This document shows positions 1-10,690 of a stretch of 18,097 nt of DNA, in pieces. The notes below the pieces were generated by a model that had not been told where the DNA came from, searched no databases, and saw only the letters and a program-made list of their open reading frames with translations. The position numbers and the translations under genes are program-made. Position 1 is the stretch's first letter. The number at the start of each line of letters is the position of its first letter. The stretch comes from CAZTWC01 sp964617105 [NCBI: uncultured Myxococcia bacterium]. Lineage in GTDB: Bacteria > CAZTWC01. Location of the stretch: positions 1 to 18,097 of the forward strand of contig CAZTWC010000050.1 in the NCBI GenBank assembly GCA_964617105.1. Reading direction: 5' to 3'.

Positions 1-12
1 TCTCCTATTTTC

Positions 13-285
13 TTAACCTCCTTTTTGGTCTCCTTTTTTAGACTCGCTGTTGCTTCCCGAGGGCTTATGTGGTTTTCGGGTGGCAATATTTATAATACTA
101 ATGAAAGAGCCAAACATACCTAAAAAGGAGCCGAATAACAAAAACCAGGGTGAGGTGGATAGATAGTTATCCAGGTAATATCCTCCGGCCATTCCGACCA
201 CCATATATCCGGCTATGTTTGAACCCAATACCCAGTAAGGGGCTATTTGCCGGAAACCCTCATCATTTTTGTTATCTTTATCCAT
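13..285 (-). CDS. atpZ: AtpZ/AtpI-like F0F1 ATP synthase accessory membrane protein
   Basis: Small 90-residue inner-membrane protein. It shows two predicted membrane segments, about residues 20-42 (glycine-rich, ending GGYYLDNYL) and 46-69 (PWFLLFGSFLGMFGSF), followed by a charged, hydrophilic tail. A G-rich first helix, then a G(Y)xLD turn, then a second helix with GxxxG spacing is the pattern of the AtpZ/AtpI family. Members of that family sit at the head of ATP synthase operons and are thought to help c-ring assembly or ion supply. The gene follows hemL on the same strand with a 56-bp gap; the next gene (atpI or atpB would be expected) would lie beyond base 1 and is not visible. No clear Shine-Dalgarno precedes the ATG; instead a perfect 10-bp palindrome (286-295) abuts it. 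The family call is fairly firm; the exact role is inferred. Confidence 0.8.
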   Translation of the reverse strand: MDKDNKNDEGFRQIAPYWVLGSNIAGYMVVGMAGGYYLDNYLSTSPWFLLFGSFLGMFGSFISIINIATRKPHKPSGSNSESKKGDQKGG

Positions 286-341
286 ACTTTAAAGTAAGAG
301 CTATTTATCATAATTTTAGATGGGAGTCAATCAAAAAAAAA

Positions 342-1625
<1,284 letters not shown>

Positions 1626-1666
1626 AACTATCCCTTCACATAATAATCTAGTTCCATCGTTATCAT

Positions 1667-2908
1667 CTATGGCCTGCCAGGGTATTGGTTTCCCCTCCCC
1701 TGGAACTGTTGTTTCCGCTCGTATTCTTCGGCTGCGAACTCTTTATACTGTTCAATGTTGTCTCTGGCTTCCACATTGCGGTAATCGTTGATGTCGGGAA
1801 TGAGGATGGTGATCTCCTTCAGGGTTTTTACCGCCAATTGAAACTGGTTAAACTGGATGGCTTTTCGAACTGTAAACATTTTTAAATTATAGGCTGACTG
1901 GATATCCTGTTCAATCTCTTTAATTTTGTCCAGGGCTTCAAAATAGATATCTGGCCTCTCCGATAAAAGTTCTAAAAAGTCGCGGCACTGCCTATAATAA
2001 TTTAAGGCTTTATACCGGTTACTCAGGTGGATTTTAGCGGCTCGAAAAGTTTTATCCGCCAAAAGAAACAGGCTGCGGGCCTGGGCTGGATTTGGGCTGG
2101 GGAGAGGGTCTTCGGTCACATAAATCTGGGCAATCCCCCATCTCTCTTTTTTGGGTGGATTGAAAGTATTGTTAAACACCAGCAAGTTTTTTTCTTCAAG
2201 GTTTAGTAATTCTCTGGGAAGAGGAATAGAGATTCCACTGATCCATGTGCCTATGGCCAGGGGAGCAAAACAGATACGCTTGCCATTGAGCAGGACCTCC
2301 AGTTCATTGGAGAAGTCGATGGAACCGGCAGTAAAGTGCAGGGTAGCCCGTCCATTTTGATATTTAAAGGTGAACTGGGCCTGGCTGTAACTTCGGACCT
2401 GCACGTTTCCCTGACCGTAAGATACCTCGGAAGGTACGGCAGAGAGAGGAAAGATCTGGTTTGAGTGATCTGATGTAAACTTTTTGTTTTGCCTGAATAA
2501 GGTTATGGATAATAGCAGAACCCCAACTATAACCAGTATCACGATACTTTTTTTGGTAAAAATTGGTTTTCTTTCAGGTTTTTCATCCTCTTTATCCAGG
2601 GCGAGTGATTTTTCCCGCCTAAATATTAACACGGCATCGCCCAGTTTGATCTGGTCTCCCTCCCTTAACATTACCCGGTCGATTTTTTTATCATTTACCC
2701 AGGTGCCGTTGGTGCTGGCCATATCTTCAATATATATCTCTCCACTCAGTTGCGCTAAAGTTGCATGCTTACGTGATATCCCATTGAAATCTAACACCAG
2801 GTCCATATTCTCTGAGCGGCCCAGCAGCAGGGGGAGTTTTTGAGAGGTAAACTGGTCGATTATTTTGCCATCAACCAGGACGTCTAGACGGAAATTCAAA
2901 CTGTTCAT
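1667..2908 (-). CDS. Membrane-anchored FHA-domain protein linked to the Tad cluster
   Basis: 413-residue protein with three parts. Residues about 10-98 form a forkhead-associated domain with the key phosphothreonine-binding residues present: GRS (30-32), SRKH (45-48) and STNGT (65-69). A charged linker leads to one membrane helix at about 121-138. The remaining 275 residues would be outside the cytoplasm if the N-terminus is inside: first a beta-rich stretch (about 150-260), then a helical, TPR-like region (about 275-400) rich in aromatic/Leu heptad-like spacing, and a Gln/Gly/Arg tail. The ATG overlaps the tadC stop codon (ATGA), so translation is likely coupled to tadC. FHA proteins accompany several secretion systems, where they read Thr phosphorylation; a role in controlling or scaffolding this Tad machine is inference. 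I do not recognise the C-terminal part. Confidence 0.85.
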   Translation of the reverse strand: MNSLNFRLDVLVDGKIIDQFTSQKLPLLLGRSENMDLVLDFNGISRKHATLAQLSGEIYIEDMASTNGTWVNDKKIDRVMLREGDQIKLGDAVLIFRREKSLALDKEDEKPERKPIFTKKSIVILVIVGVLLLSITLFRQNKKFTSDHSNQIFPLSAVPSEVSYGQGNVQVRSYSQAQFTFKYQNGRATLHFTAGSIDFSNELEVLLNGKRICFAPLAIGTWISGISIPLPRELLNLEEKNLLVFNNTFNPPKKERWGIAQIYVTEDPLPSPNPAQARSLFLLADKTFRAAKIHLSNRYKALNYYRQCRDFLELLSERPDIYFEALDKIKEIEQDIQSAYNLKMFTVRKAIQFNQFQLAVKTLKEITILIPDINDYRNVEARDNIEQYKEFAAEEYERKQQFQGRGNQYPGRP

Positions 2909-3762
2909 TGCATAACCTGGAACATTATTTTAAATACCATGGGCCCGAAAAGGACAAGGAATACATTAGGAAAAATGAAGAATACCAATGGGAAAAGCAA
3001 CTTGACCGGTGCTTCGGCGGCCAGTTTTTCCGCTCGCTGGCTCCTTTGGGTTCTCATCTGTGATGAGATAATCCTCAGGATGTTTCCCAGGGGCGTCCCC
3101 ATTCTGTCTGCCTGGATCAGGGCAGCTGCAAAGGTGTCAACCGAACTCAGGCCGATCCGTTCGGTCAGGGCTTTGAGCGCCTCATGACGGGTTTCCCCCA
3201 TCTTCAGGTGGTTGAGTAAAACATTGAACTCATCTTTCAAAGGGCCTTCCCGTCCTTTTTCCACCACCTTGCCTACCGCAGCGCCAAAGTCCAGACCTGC
3301 TTCCACTGAGAGGGTGAGCAGATCGAGATCAAAGGGTAGATCGATACTTATTTGCCATTGTCTTTTTTTTATCAGATCGTTAAGCCATAAAATGGGGATA
3401 ATCAATCCCACTGGGATAAAGATTAAGGTGGTGCTCAGTGATGTTTCCAGGGCAATCGACATAACCAGCCCCAGTATCCCTCCCAAAAGCCCGGTTATCT
3501 GTTGAAGGGCCATGAACTCCTCCGGCGCCATCTTACCAGGCAAGCCTGAGAGAACAAATTTTCGTTGGTATTTTTTGGAGTATTTCCGCCATACTATTCG
3601 CTGGTTCAATTTACTTAGCCACTGGATTATTTTATTATTGTCAATGGGGGAATATTTATCCTCTTTAGCCCCTAACTTGAGGGAAAAATCTTCGGGCAAC
3701 AGGGCATATACTGCAAAAAAAACGGCCAGGAAGACAATTATTGGGATCAGGTAAAATTCCAT
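2905..3762 (-). CDS. tadC: Tad/Flp pilus inner-membrane platform protein TadC
   Basis: 285-residue type II secretion F-domain (T2SSF) protein. A first membrane helix lies at residues 4-21, two more at about 92-130, the cytoplasmic T2SSF helical bundle at about 140-255 (typical DLPFDLDLLTLSVEAGLDFGAAV and RMGTPLGNILRIISSQMRTQRSQRAEKLAAEAPVK motifs) and a terminal membrane segment at about 255-280. The RxxRAEKLAAEAPVKLLFPL signature is characteristic of TadC. In Tad systems TadB and TadC together form the platform on which the TadA ATPase drives pilin assembly. It follows tadB after 38 bp that can form a small hairpin, and its stop overlaps the FHA-gene start. The only plausible ribosome binding site is a GGG within that hairpin arm, suggesting dependence on tadB translation. 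Confidence 0.92.
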   Translation of the reverse strand: MEFYLIPIIVFLAVFFAVYALLPEDFSLKLGAKEDKYSPIDNNKIIQWLSKLNQRIVWRKYSKKYQRKFVLSGLPGKMAPEEFMALQQITGLLGGILGLVMSIALETSLSTTLIFIPVGLIIPILWLNDLIKKRQWQISIDLPFDLDLLTLSVEAGLDFGAAVGKVVEKGREGPLKDEFNVLLNHLKMGETRHEALKALTERIGLSSVDTFAAALIQADRMGTPLGNILRIISSQMRTQRSQRAEKLAAEAPVKLLFPLVFFIFPNVFLVLFGPMVFKIMFQVMQ

Positions 3763-3771
3763 TTTTTTAAC

Positions 3772-3790
3772 CCGGGAATAAAATCCCCGG
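3772..3790 (-). other. Small hairpin between tadB and tadC
   Basis: On the minus-strand transcript CCGGG (3790-3786) can pair with CCCGG (3776-3772) around a 9-base AT-rich loop. The 3' arm supplies the only G-rich stretch in front of the tadC ATG (3762). It is followed by A-rich sequence, not a U-tract, so it does not look like an intrinsic terminator; modulation of tadC translation is a guess. Confidence 0.35.
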
Positions 3791-3800
3791 CTCTCTTCTC

Positions 3801-4643
3801 TTATATAGGGATATTAACAATTCGTCTTATCAATATCATCCCGATAATTTCCATTACAATGATAACGGCAATCAACATCCATCCGAACCAGTGGTTAAGC
3901 ATGGGCACCATCAGGTCAGGGCGGTACAAATACATGAACAAACCCAGAGCTAAAGGGAGTAGCGAAACAATTATTCCCTGAAGTTTTCCCTGAGCAGTGA
4001 GAGATTGCACTTTGCCCTCCAGCCTGAATCGTTCTCTGATGGTGGCGGCAATTAAATCAAATATTTCGGCCAGATTTCCTCCCATTTGGCGGGAGATATT
4101 GGTGGAGGTTACCAGCAGTTCGAGATCTTCACTTCCCACTCGTTTAACCATCTCGTCCAGAGCGTCATCCAGAGAAACCCCTAGCCGAAGCTCTTTCAGG
4201 GTCAGGTCGAACTCCAGAGCCAAAGGAGCCTGGAACTCCTTGACCAGGTGATCCATGGCCTGTTGAAAAGTTAGCCCTGCTTTGAAACAGTTGGACATCA
4301 TGGATAGAGCATCAACCAGTTGCAGGTTGAATTTTTTCACCCGTTTTTTTTGATAATAGTTAATAAGTATATAGGGGATGAAAAAGAAGCCGGCTCCCAG
4401 TAAAATAGCCCCGGCAGTGTGAATGAACAGCAATCCGCCCATTATTCCCATAAGCATGGCAGCCAGATTAAGAGTGAGCAGGCTGCGGCGGTCAATGAAC
4501 AAGGCGATATTGGTGATATCTTCGATGGACTGGATATCGTAACGCTCTTTGTAAGTCTGGATAGCGTCTTTAATGGTGTAATAGACCAGCAGAGTTGCGA
4601 TAAAAACTGCCAGAAAAATAGATATGGCTATAATGCCGCCCAT
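3801..4643 (-). CDS. tadB: Tad/Flp pilus inner-membrane platform protein TadB
   Basis: T2SSF-family membrane protein, partner of TadC in the Tad pilus platform. The frame stays open to an ATG at 4745, but I choose the ATG at 4643 (280 residues). The longer form would overlap cpaB by 89 bp with a hydrophilic leader, whereas the 4643 start begins directly at a membrane helix (MGGIIAISIFLAVF) and has a strong GAGGGG site 9 bases upstream that overlaps the cpaB stop. From this start, membrane helices lie at about 2-22, 54-75, 78-96, 222-243 and 250-273. The cytoplasmic F-domain lies at about 105-215 and includes FNLQLVDALSMMSNCFKAGL and SRQMGGNLAEIFDLIAATIRER, both typical of TadB. It follows cpaB without a gap and precedes tadC. 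No TadA ATPase gene is adjacent. Confidence 0.92.
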   Translation of the reverse strand: MGGIIAISIFLAVFIATLLVYYTIKDAIQTYKERYDIQSIEDITNIALFIDRRSLLTLNLAAMLMGIMGGLLFIHTAGAILLGAGFFFIPYILINYYQKKRVKKFNLQLVDALSMMSNCFKAGLTFQQAMDHLVKEFQAPLALEFDLTLKELRLGVSLDDALDEMVKRVGSEDLELLVTSTNISRQMGGNLAEIFDLIAATIRERFRLEGKVQSLTAQGKLQGIIVSLLPLALGLFMYLYRPDLMVPMLNHWFGWMLIAVIIVMEIIGMILIRRIVNIPI

Positions 4644-4652
4644 AATTTTTTG

Positions 4653-4658
4653 CCCCTC
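4653..4658 (-). promoter_or_regulatory. Ribosome binding site that decides the tadB start
   Basis: Minus-strand GAGGGG, 9 bases upstream of the ATG at 4643-4641 and overlapping the cpaB stop TGA (4659-4657). It favours the shorter tadB product and suggests translational coupling with cpaB. Confidence 0.7.
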
Positions 4659-5466
4659 AGGGTATCTTGTTTTTGCCGTTAATATTGCCTCTGATAACTT
4701 CGATATAGTTAAACCGTTTTTTTTCCAATTTTTTTCCTCTTTCACCGGTTAGCAGGGTGTTGAGGGTGGTTTTACCTCTGTCTTCCTGAATATCTATATC
4801 TTCACTATTGCGCAGGGTAAGATAGATGTTACCCAACTCCTGGCTTAGCACCAGCATCTCCGCTTCTTCCGGTAAAACCAGCAGCGAAATGGTGGAGTAG
4901 AATTTTTGTCCCTCCGGGAGGAGGTTAAGGTTGGTTCTTTGGGTTATTTGACCGGTGTTGAGTACGATCAGGTTTTGCAGCAGGTTGACTGCGGTCATAT
5001 CCCTGGTTTCCGGATCCCTGAAAATACCGATTATATCCACATGATCGTTGGGTCTGATATGCTGGCTCACCGAAGATTCGGCATTTACTCGTATAGAAAC
5101 TGCCCGGAAAGATTTGGGGATGGTGTTGGATAGTTTTTCCAACTCCTGGCCGCTTTGTATTTGTGTCCACAGAATGGAGTCGCCGGCTTTTACAGGTACA
5201 TTCAGGCGTTGGCCCACGATAAAACGCAAGTTATCGGGGGTAATCACGCTGTTAGTAACAAATTGTTCCGGTATCCCCCGTTTGCTGATCATATTGTTGT
5301 CCAGGGTTGAGCCCTCAATCAAGTCGGTGTCGTACACCAGCACTTCGGTTAGCCCCCAACCTCTCTCTATCTCTTTCTTTTTTTCTTTGATGGATGACCA
5401 GGTCATTAATCCGGCGATAGCAGCCAGTAGCAGGGCGATTACCAGAGGGATTTTAGTTTTTTTCAT
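4657..5466 (-). CDS. cpaB: Flp pilus assembly protein CpaB (RcpC)
   Basis: 269-residue envelope protein. Residues 1-5 are cationic, 6-24 form a membrane anchor or uncleaved signal, and the rest is periplasmic. A SAF domain lies at about 40-105 (VLVYDTDLIEGSTL through VPVKAGDSILWTQI), followed by the CpaB/RcpC domain: RAVSIRVNAESSVSQHIRPNDHVDIIGIF at about 121-149, then NLLQNLIVLNTGQ and a TISLLVLPEEAEMLVLSQELGNIYLTLRN segment at about 190-220. In Tad systems this protein works with the secretin RcpA/CpaC at the outer membrane and periplasm. Here it is the first gene of its operon and is followed directly by tadB; the usual cpaC, cpaE and cpaF between them are absent. The ATG has an AGGTAA-type site upstream and a 250-bp divergent spacer shared with gyrB, where its promoter should lie, though I found no convincing match. 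Confidence 0.93.
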   Translation of the reverse strand: MKKTKIPLVIALLLAAIAGLMTWSSIKEKKKEIERGWGLTEVLVYDTDLIEGSTLDNNMISKRGIPEQFVTNSVITPDNLRFIVGQRLNVPVKAGDSILWTQIQSGQELEKLSNTIPKSFRAVSIRVNAESSVSQHIRPNDHVDIIGIFRDPETRDMTAVNLLQNLIVLNTGQITQRTNLNLLPEGQKFYSTISLLVLPEEAEMLVLSQELGNIYLTLRNSEDIDIQEDRGKTTLNTLLTGERGKKLEKKRFNYIEVIRGNINGKNKIP

Positions 5467-8170
<2,704 letters not shown>

Positions 8171-8193
8171 GGGCGAAGGGTGGTTGGACAACC

Positions 8194-9099
8194 ATGATAA
8201 AAAATTCAATATTAGTACCTATTGATATCAGTTCTCCCTTAAAATATTCTCCTTTATGGGCGATTGAACTGGCAAAAAAATTTGACGTGCCCATCCATTT
8301 TCTGTCGGTGATAAAACCGATTCAATCGGAAACTCTTACTCATACCTTTGTGCCCCAGAATATTTACCACAATGTTCATACTCGTATTGTTTTAGAAACC
8401 AAGCAAAAACTGGATGACCTGGTTAACTCTTTTAATATGAAAGGACTCAAGTATAAAACCGAGGTGAAAGAGGGAATCCCCTTTTTCGAGATTCTCCGGG
8501 CATCTATAAGGGAGAAGAGCGACTTGATTCTACTCACTAACCGGGGGATAACTAAAAAAATCGCCCGTCACATCCTGGGTATGACCTCCTATAAGCTCGT
8601 GCAAAATGCTCCCTGTCCGGTTTTATCCATCCGCGACCAGCAGATGGAAAGATACTGTTTTAAGAAAATCCTGGTGGCCATAGATTTTTCCGATCACTCC
8701 AAGCGTACTTTCAGGTTTATGCTGGAGTTCGCTCACCATTTTGGTTCTACTATTACCCTGTTGAATGTAATCGATACTGAAACAGGCCGTTTTTTAGATG
8801 GTCAATTGGAAAAAACCGATCTGCTGGACCGGCTGCTGGCCAAGTCAAAGGATGATTTTAGTCACTTTTTATCGGAAGAGAAACTCTCTGATATAGAAAT
8901 CTATACCCAGGATTCTCACGGTAAACCGGCAGAAGAGATTCTTAAGTATGCTGAAAAGTTAGGGGCAGATCTAATTGCTGTGGGTAGTCATGGCCGCACT
9001 AGTTACCTCATGGATTTGCTGTTAGGCAATACCTCATATTACGTAGTTCGCCACGCCAAAAGTTCAATTCTCTCTTTCAGACCCTCCAGAACATTTTAG
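8194..9099 (+). CDS. Tandem-domain universal stress protein (UspA family)
   Basis: 301 residues comprising two Usp domains, about 1-148 and 152-299. Each begins with a beta strand ending in Asp (SILVPIDIS; KKILVAIDFSDHS), as in ATP-binding Usp folds. The second domain keeps most of the phosphate-binding signature: GSHGRTSYLMDLLLGNTS, near the consensus G-2x-G-9x-G(S/T) but one residue longer and with Asn for Ser. In the first domain the corresponding segment is TNRGITKKIARHILGMTS, with the first Gly lost, so it may not bind nucleotide. The protein is probably cytoplasmic and dimer-like within one chain. Function is only family-level (stress or starvation adaptation). It has its own GAAGGGTGG site, 23 bp after gyrB, and is probably co-transcribed with it. 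Confidence 0.92.
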   Translation: MIKNSILVPIDISSPLKYSPLWAIELAKKFDVPIHFLSVIKPIQSETLTHTFVPQNIYHNVHTRIVLETKQKLDDLVNSFNMKGLKYKTEVKEGIPFFEILRASIREKSDLILLTNRGITKKIARHILGMTSYKLVQNAPCPVLSIRDQQMERYCFKKILVAIDFSDHSKRTFRFMLEFAHHFGSTITLLNVIDTETGRFLDGQLEKTDLLDRLLAKSKDDFSHFLSEEKLSDIEIYTQDSHGKPAEEILKYAEKLGADLIAVGSHGRTSYLMDLLLGNTSYYVVRHAKSSILSFRPSRTF

Positions 9100-9101
9100 A
9101 T

Positions 9102-9156
9102 AGTTCCCGTCCGAAAACCCGAGGCAATTCTCGCAACGAAGTGAATCTTCGGAACT
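9102..9156. repeat. Structured intergenic element, possible repeat or terminator
   Basis: It fills nearly the whole 58-bp gap between the convergent usp and protease operons. Outer arms AGTTCC (9102-9107) and GGAACT (9151-9156) enclose two small hairpins, CGAG/CTCG (9120-9123 with 9130-9133) and CGAAG/CTTCG (9137-9141 with 9147-9151), so it could fold as a three-way junction; the last outer-arm and hairpin G is shared. There is no U-tract, so it is not a classical intrinsic terminator. The first 14 bases (9101-9114) recur with one mismatch on the other strand at 14097-14084, hinting at a dispersed repeat. Confidence 0.4.
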
Positions 9157-9157
9157 G

Positions 9158-10690
9158 CTACTTATACTCCTGGATAAAGGAAGATTTGGGGATGTCGTAG
9201 TTTTTTCTGATTTGGCCATTTAGGCTTTGGGCTGCATGGGCGTCTACAAACACGGTAACGTTGCTGTAAGCACATTTAAGATTAAACACCTGAACTCCCC
9301 CCTTGGTGTAGGATTTCAAAGCCTCCTGGATTTGCCCGATGGAGTGAATTTGATGTTGGTTAATACTCTTTACCAGGCAGTTTTTCAGGCCTTCGTATCC
9401 GTGATTGATCTTATGGGGAAAAACCCGGTTTAAAAATACCACTCGTTTTTGTTTTGGTAAAGTAGGGTAGTTTTTTGAATGGAGTATATAATAATAATGA
9501 GAGTTGGCTAACTCCCACCCCCAGTTCCAAGTGCGTTGCAAATAGCCTCGGGTCAACTCCTGGAACAGGAAACCGGCGTAAAAAAGATAATTCACCGGTC
9601 GATCATATAGATAGCGGGGAATCAAAGTAAGGTTTGGCTTAAAAGGTTGGAGTTTTAAGGTCATTTTTATCTCTTTACCTTGCCTGAAGATGGTCAGGTC
9701 CAATTTGTCCCCCACCAGTTTGCCGGTAATCAGGGCCGGAAATCGCAGGCGCCCCCACTCTTTATCTTGATAATAGCCGCGGGTATCAATATTTTTACCC
9801 TCAACTTTCAAGATAACATCACCTTTTTTAAGGTGCGGATAGGCGGAGGTGCCGGGTAGCACTTTTTGTATCCATACGCCGCCACTATTTTGGGGTAATT
9901 TCAGCCATTGGCGGGTATTTGGGTCCTTTAGATCGGTATAGATAATACCCAGATGGGGAAAACCGCGGTAATCACCCTGGGTCAGGTCATCGATAAAATG
10001 TTTTATGTGGGCGGCAGGAATTATTTTTAGCGGTTGGTTACGGTACACTCCACCTGAGGATAGACCCAATAACTTGCCGCTCTGGGTAACCGGCAGCGAA
10101 TACTTGCCGCCGCTATAGGAGGAGAGGTTGGCTTCAACCAGAAATGCCGACAGGGGTAATTTGCTGATATAAGAGGGTACAACTTTCATTTTTTTGATTT
10201 TTCCCGGGGAGGCTTCATACATCTCCACCGGATGCCATTTGAAGATATTGACATCTTTGGTTTTGTCCACCCGAGTAGCCAAAGGCATAGGCTGCAGAGC
10301 AGCGATTTTGTCAGGCTTATTAACTTCCAGCAGGGCCAGGTCGCCAATGTAATCACACAAAACTACTTTTGCTGCCAGTCTTTCTTGACTTTCACCGATT
10401 AGTTGCACCTCTATAAGAGTATGATTCCGTAGAGCGGAGGCCGTAACCAATATTTGATTTTTACCTACCAATACTCCCAGATAGGTACGGGTTAAAATAC
10501 TCTGTTTAAGCCAGGGGGTGTGGTTGTTGTAAGATTGAGAGGTCACGTGAATTGCCAGGAGGCTGGAGTCTTCAACCGGTTTACCGGTTTCCTGGCCGGC
10601 TGATTTATCCTGGTCTGCAGCCAGAGTCCTCCCGCCAATGGCCAAAAGTGATATAAAAGCCAGCAGAAAGAACAAAATGGATAATCTCAT
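9158..10690 (-). CDS. Degenerate HtrA/DEG9-like PDZ protein, probable pseudoprotease
   Basis: 510 residues with a Sec signal peptide (hydrophobic 4-20, likely cleavage after RTLA at about residue 24), hence periplasmic. It shares the architecture of the upstream protease: trypsin-like domain (about 45-235), PDZ domain (about 245-350; GVWIQKVLPGTSAYPHLKKGDVILKVEGK) and a DEG9-type C-terminal domain beginning NYLFYAGFLFQELTRGYL (about 367). Aligned by eye to the neighbour, the catalytic His position is Ser85 (VTASAL instead of TNAHVV). Asp117 is kept in GDLALLEV. The serine motif GNSGGP reads SYSGGK (Ser193), with extra residues before the following PV. Loss of the His and an altered oxyanion loop argue against protease activity; a regulatory, substrate-binding or chaperone role is inference. 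The ATG overlaps the upstream protease stop (ATGA), so the two are translationally coupled. Confidence 0.85.
   Translation of the reverse strand: MRLSILFFLLAFISLLAIGGRTLAADQDKSAGQETGKPVEDSSLLAIHVTSQSYNNHTPWLKQSILTRTYLGVLVGKNQILVTASALRNHTLIEVQLIGESQERLAAKVVLCDYIGDLALLEVNKPDKIAALQPMPLATRVDKTKDVNIFKWHPVEMYEASPGKIKKMKVVPSYISKLPLSAFLVEANLSSYSGGKYSLPVTQSGKLLGLSSGGVYRNQPLKIIPAAHIKHFIDDLTQGDYRGFPHLGIIYTDLKDPNTRQWLKLPQNSGGVWIQKVLPGTSAYPHLKKGDVILKVEGKNIDTRGYYQDKEWGRLRFPALITGKLVGDKLDLTIFRQGKEIKMTLKLQPFKPNLTLIPRYLYDRPVNYLFYAGFLFQELTRGYLQRTWNWGWELANSHYYYILHSKNYPTLPKQKRVVFLNRVFPHKINHGYEGLKNCLVKSINQHQIHSIGQIQEALKSYTKGGVQVFNLKCAYSNVTVFVDAHAAQSLNGQIRKNYDIPKSSFIQEYK

Noticed and set aside
4644-4745. 34-codon N-terminal extension of tadB
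   Set aside because: It would overlap cpaB by 89 bp; a strong ribosome binding site and a membrane-helix start support the ATG at 4643.
9158-10690. Broken or frameshifted protease gene (pseudogene)
   Set aside because: The frame is full length with intact signal peptide, PDZ and C-terminal domains and a coupled start; loss of catalytic residues looks like specialisation rather than decay.
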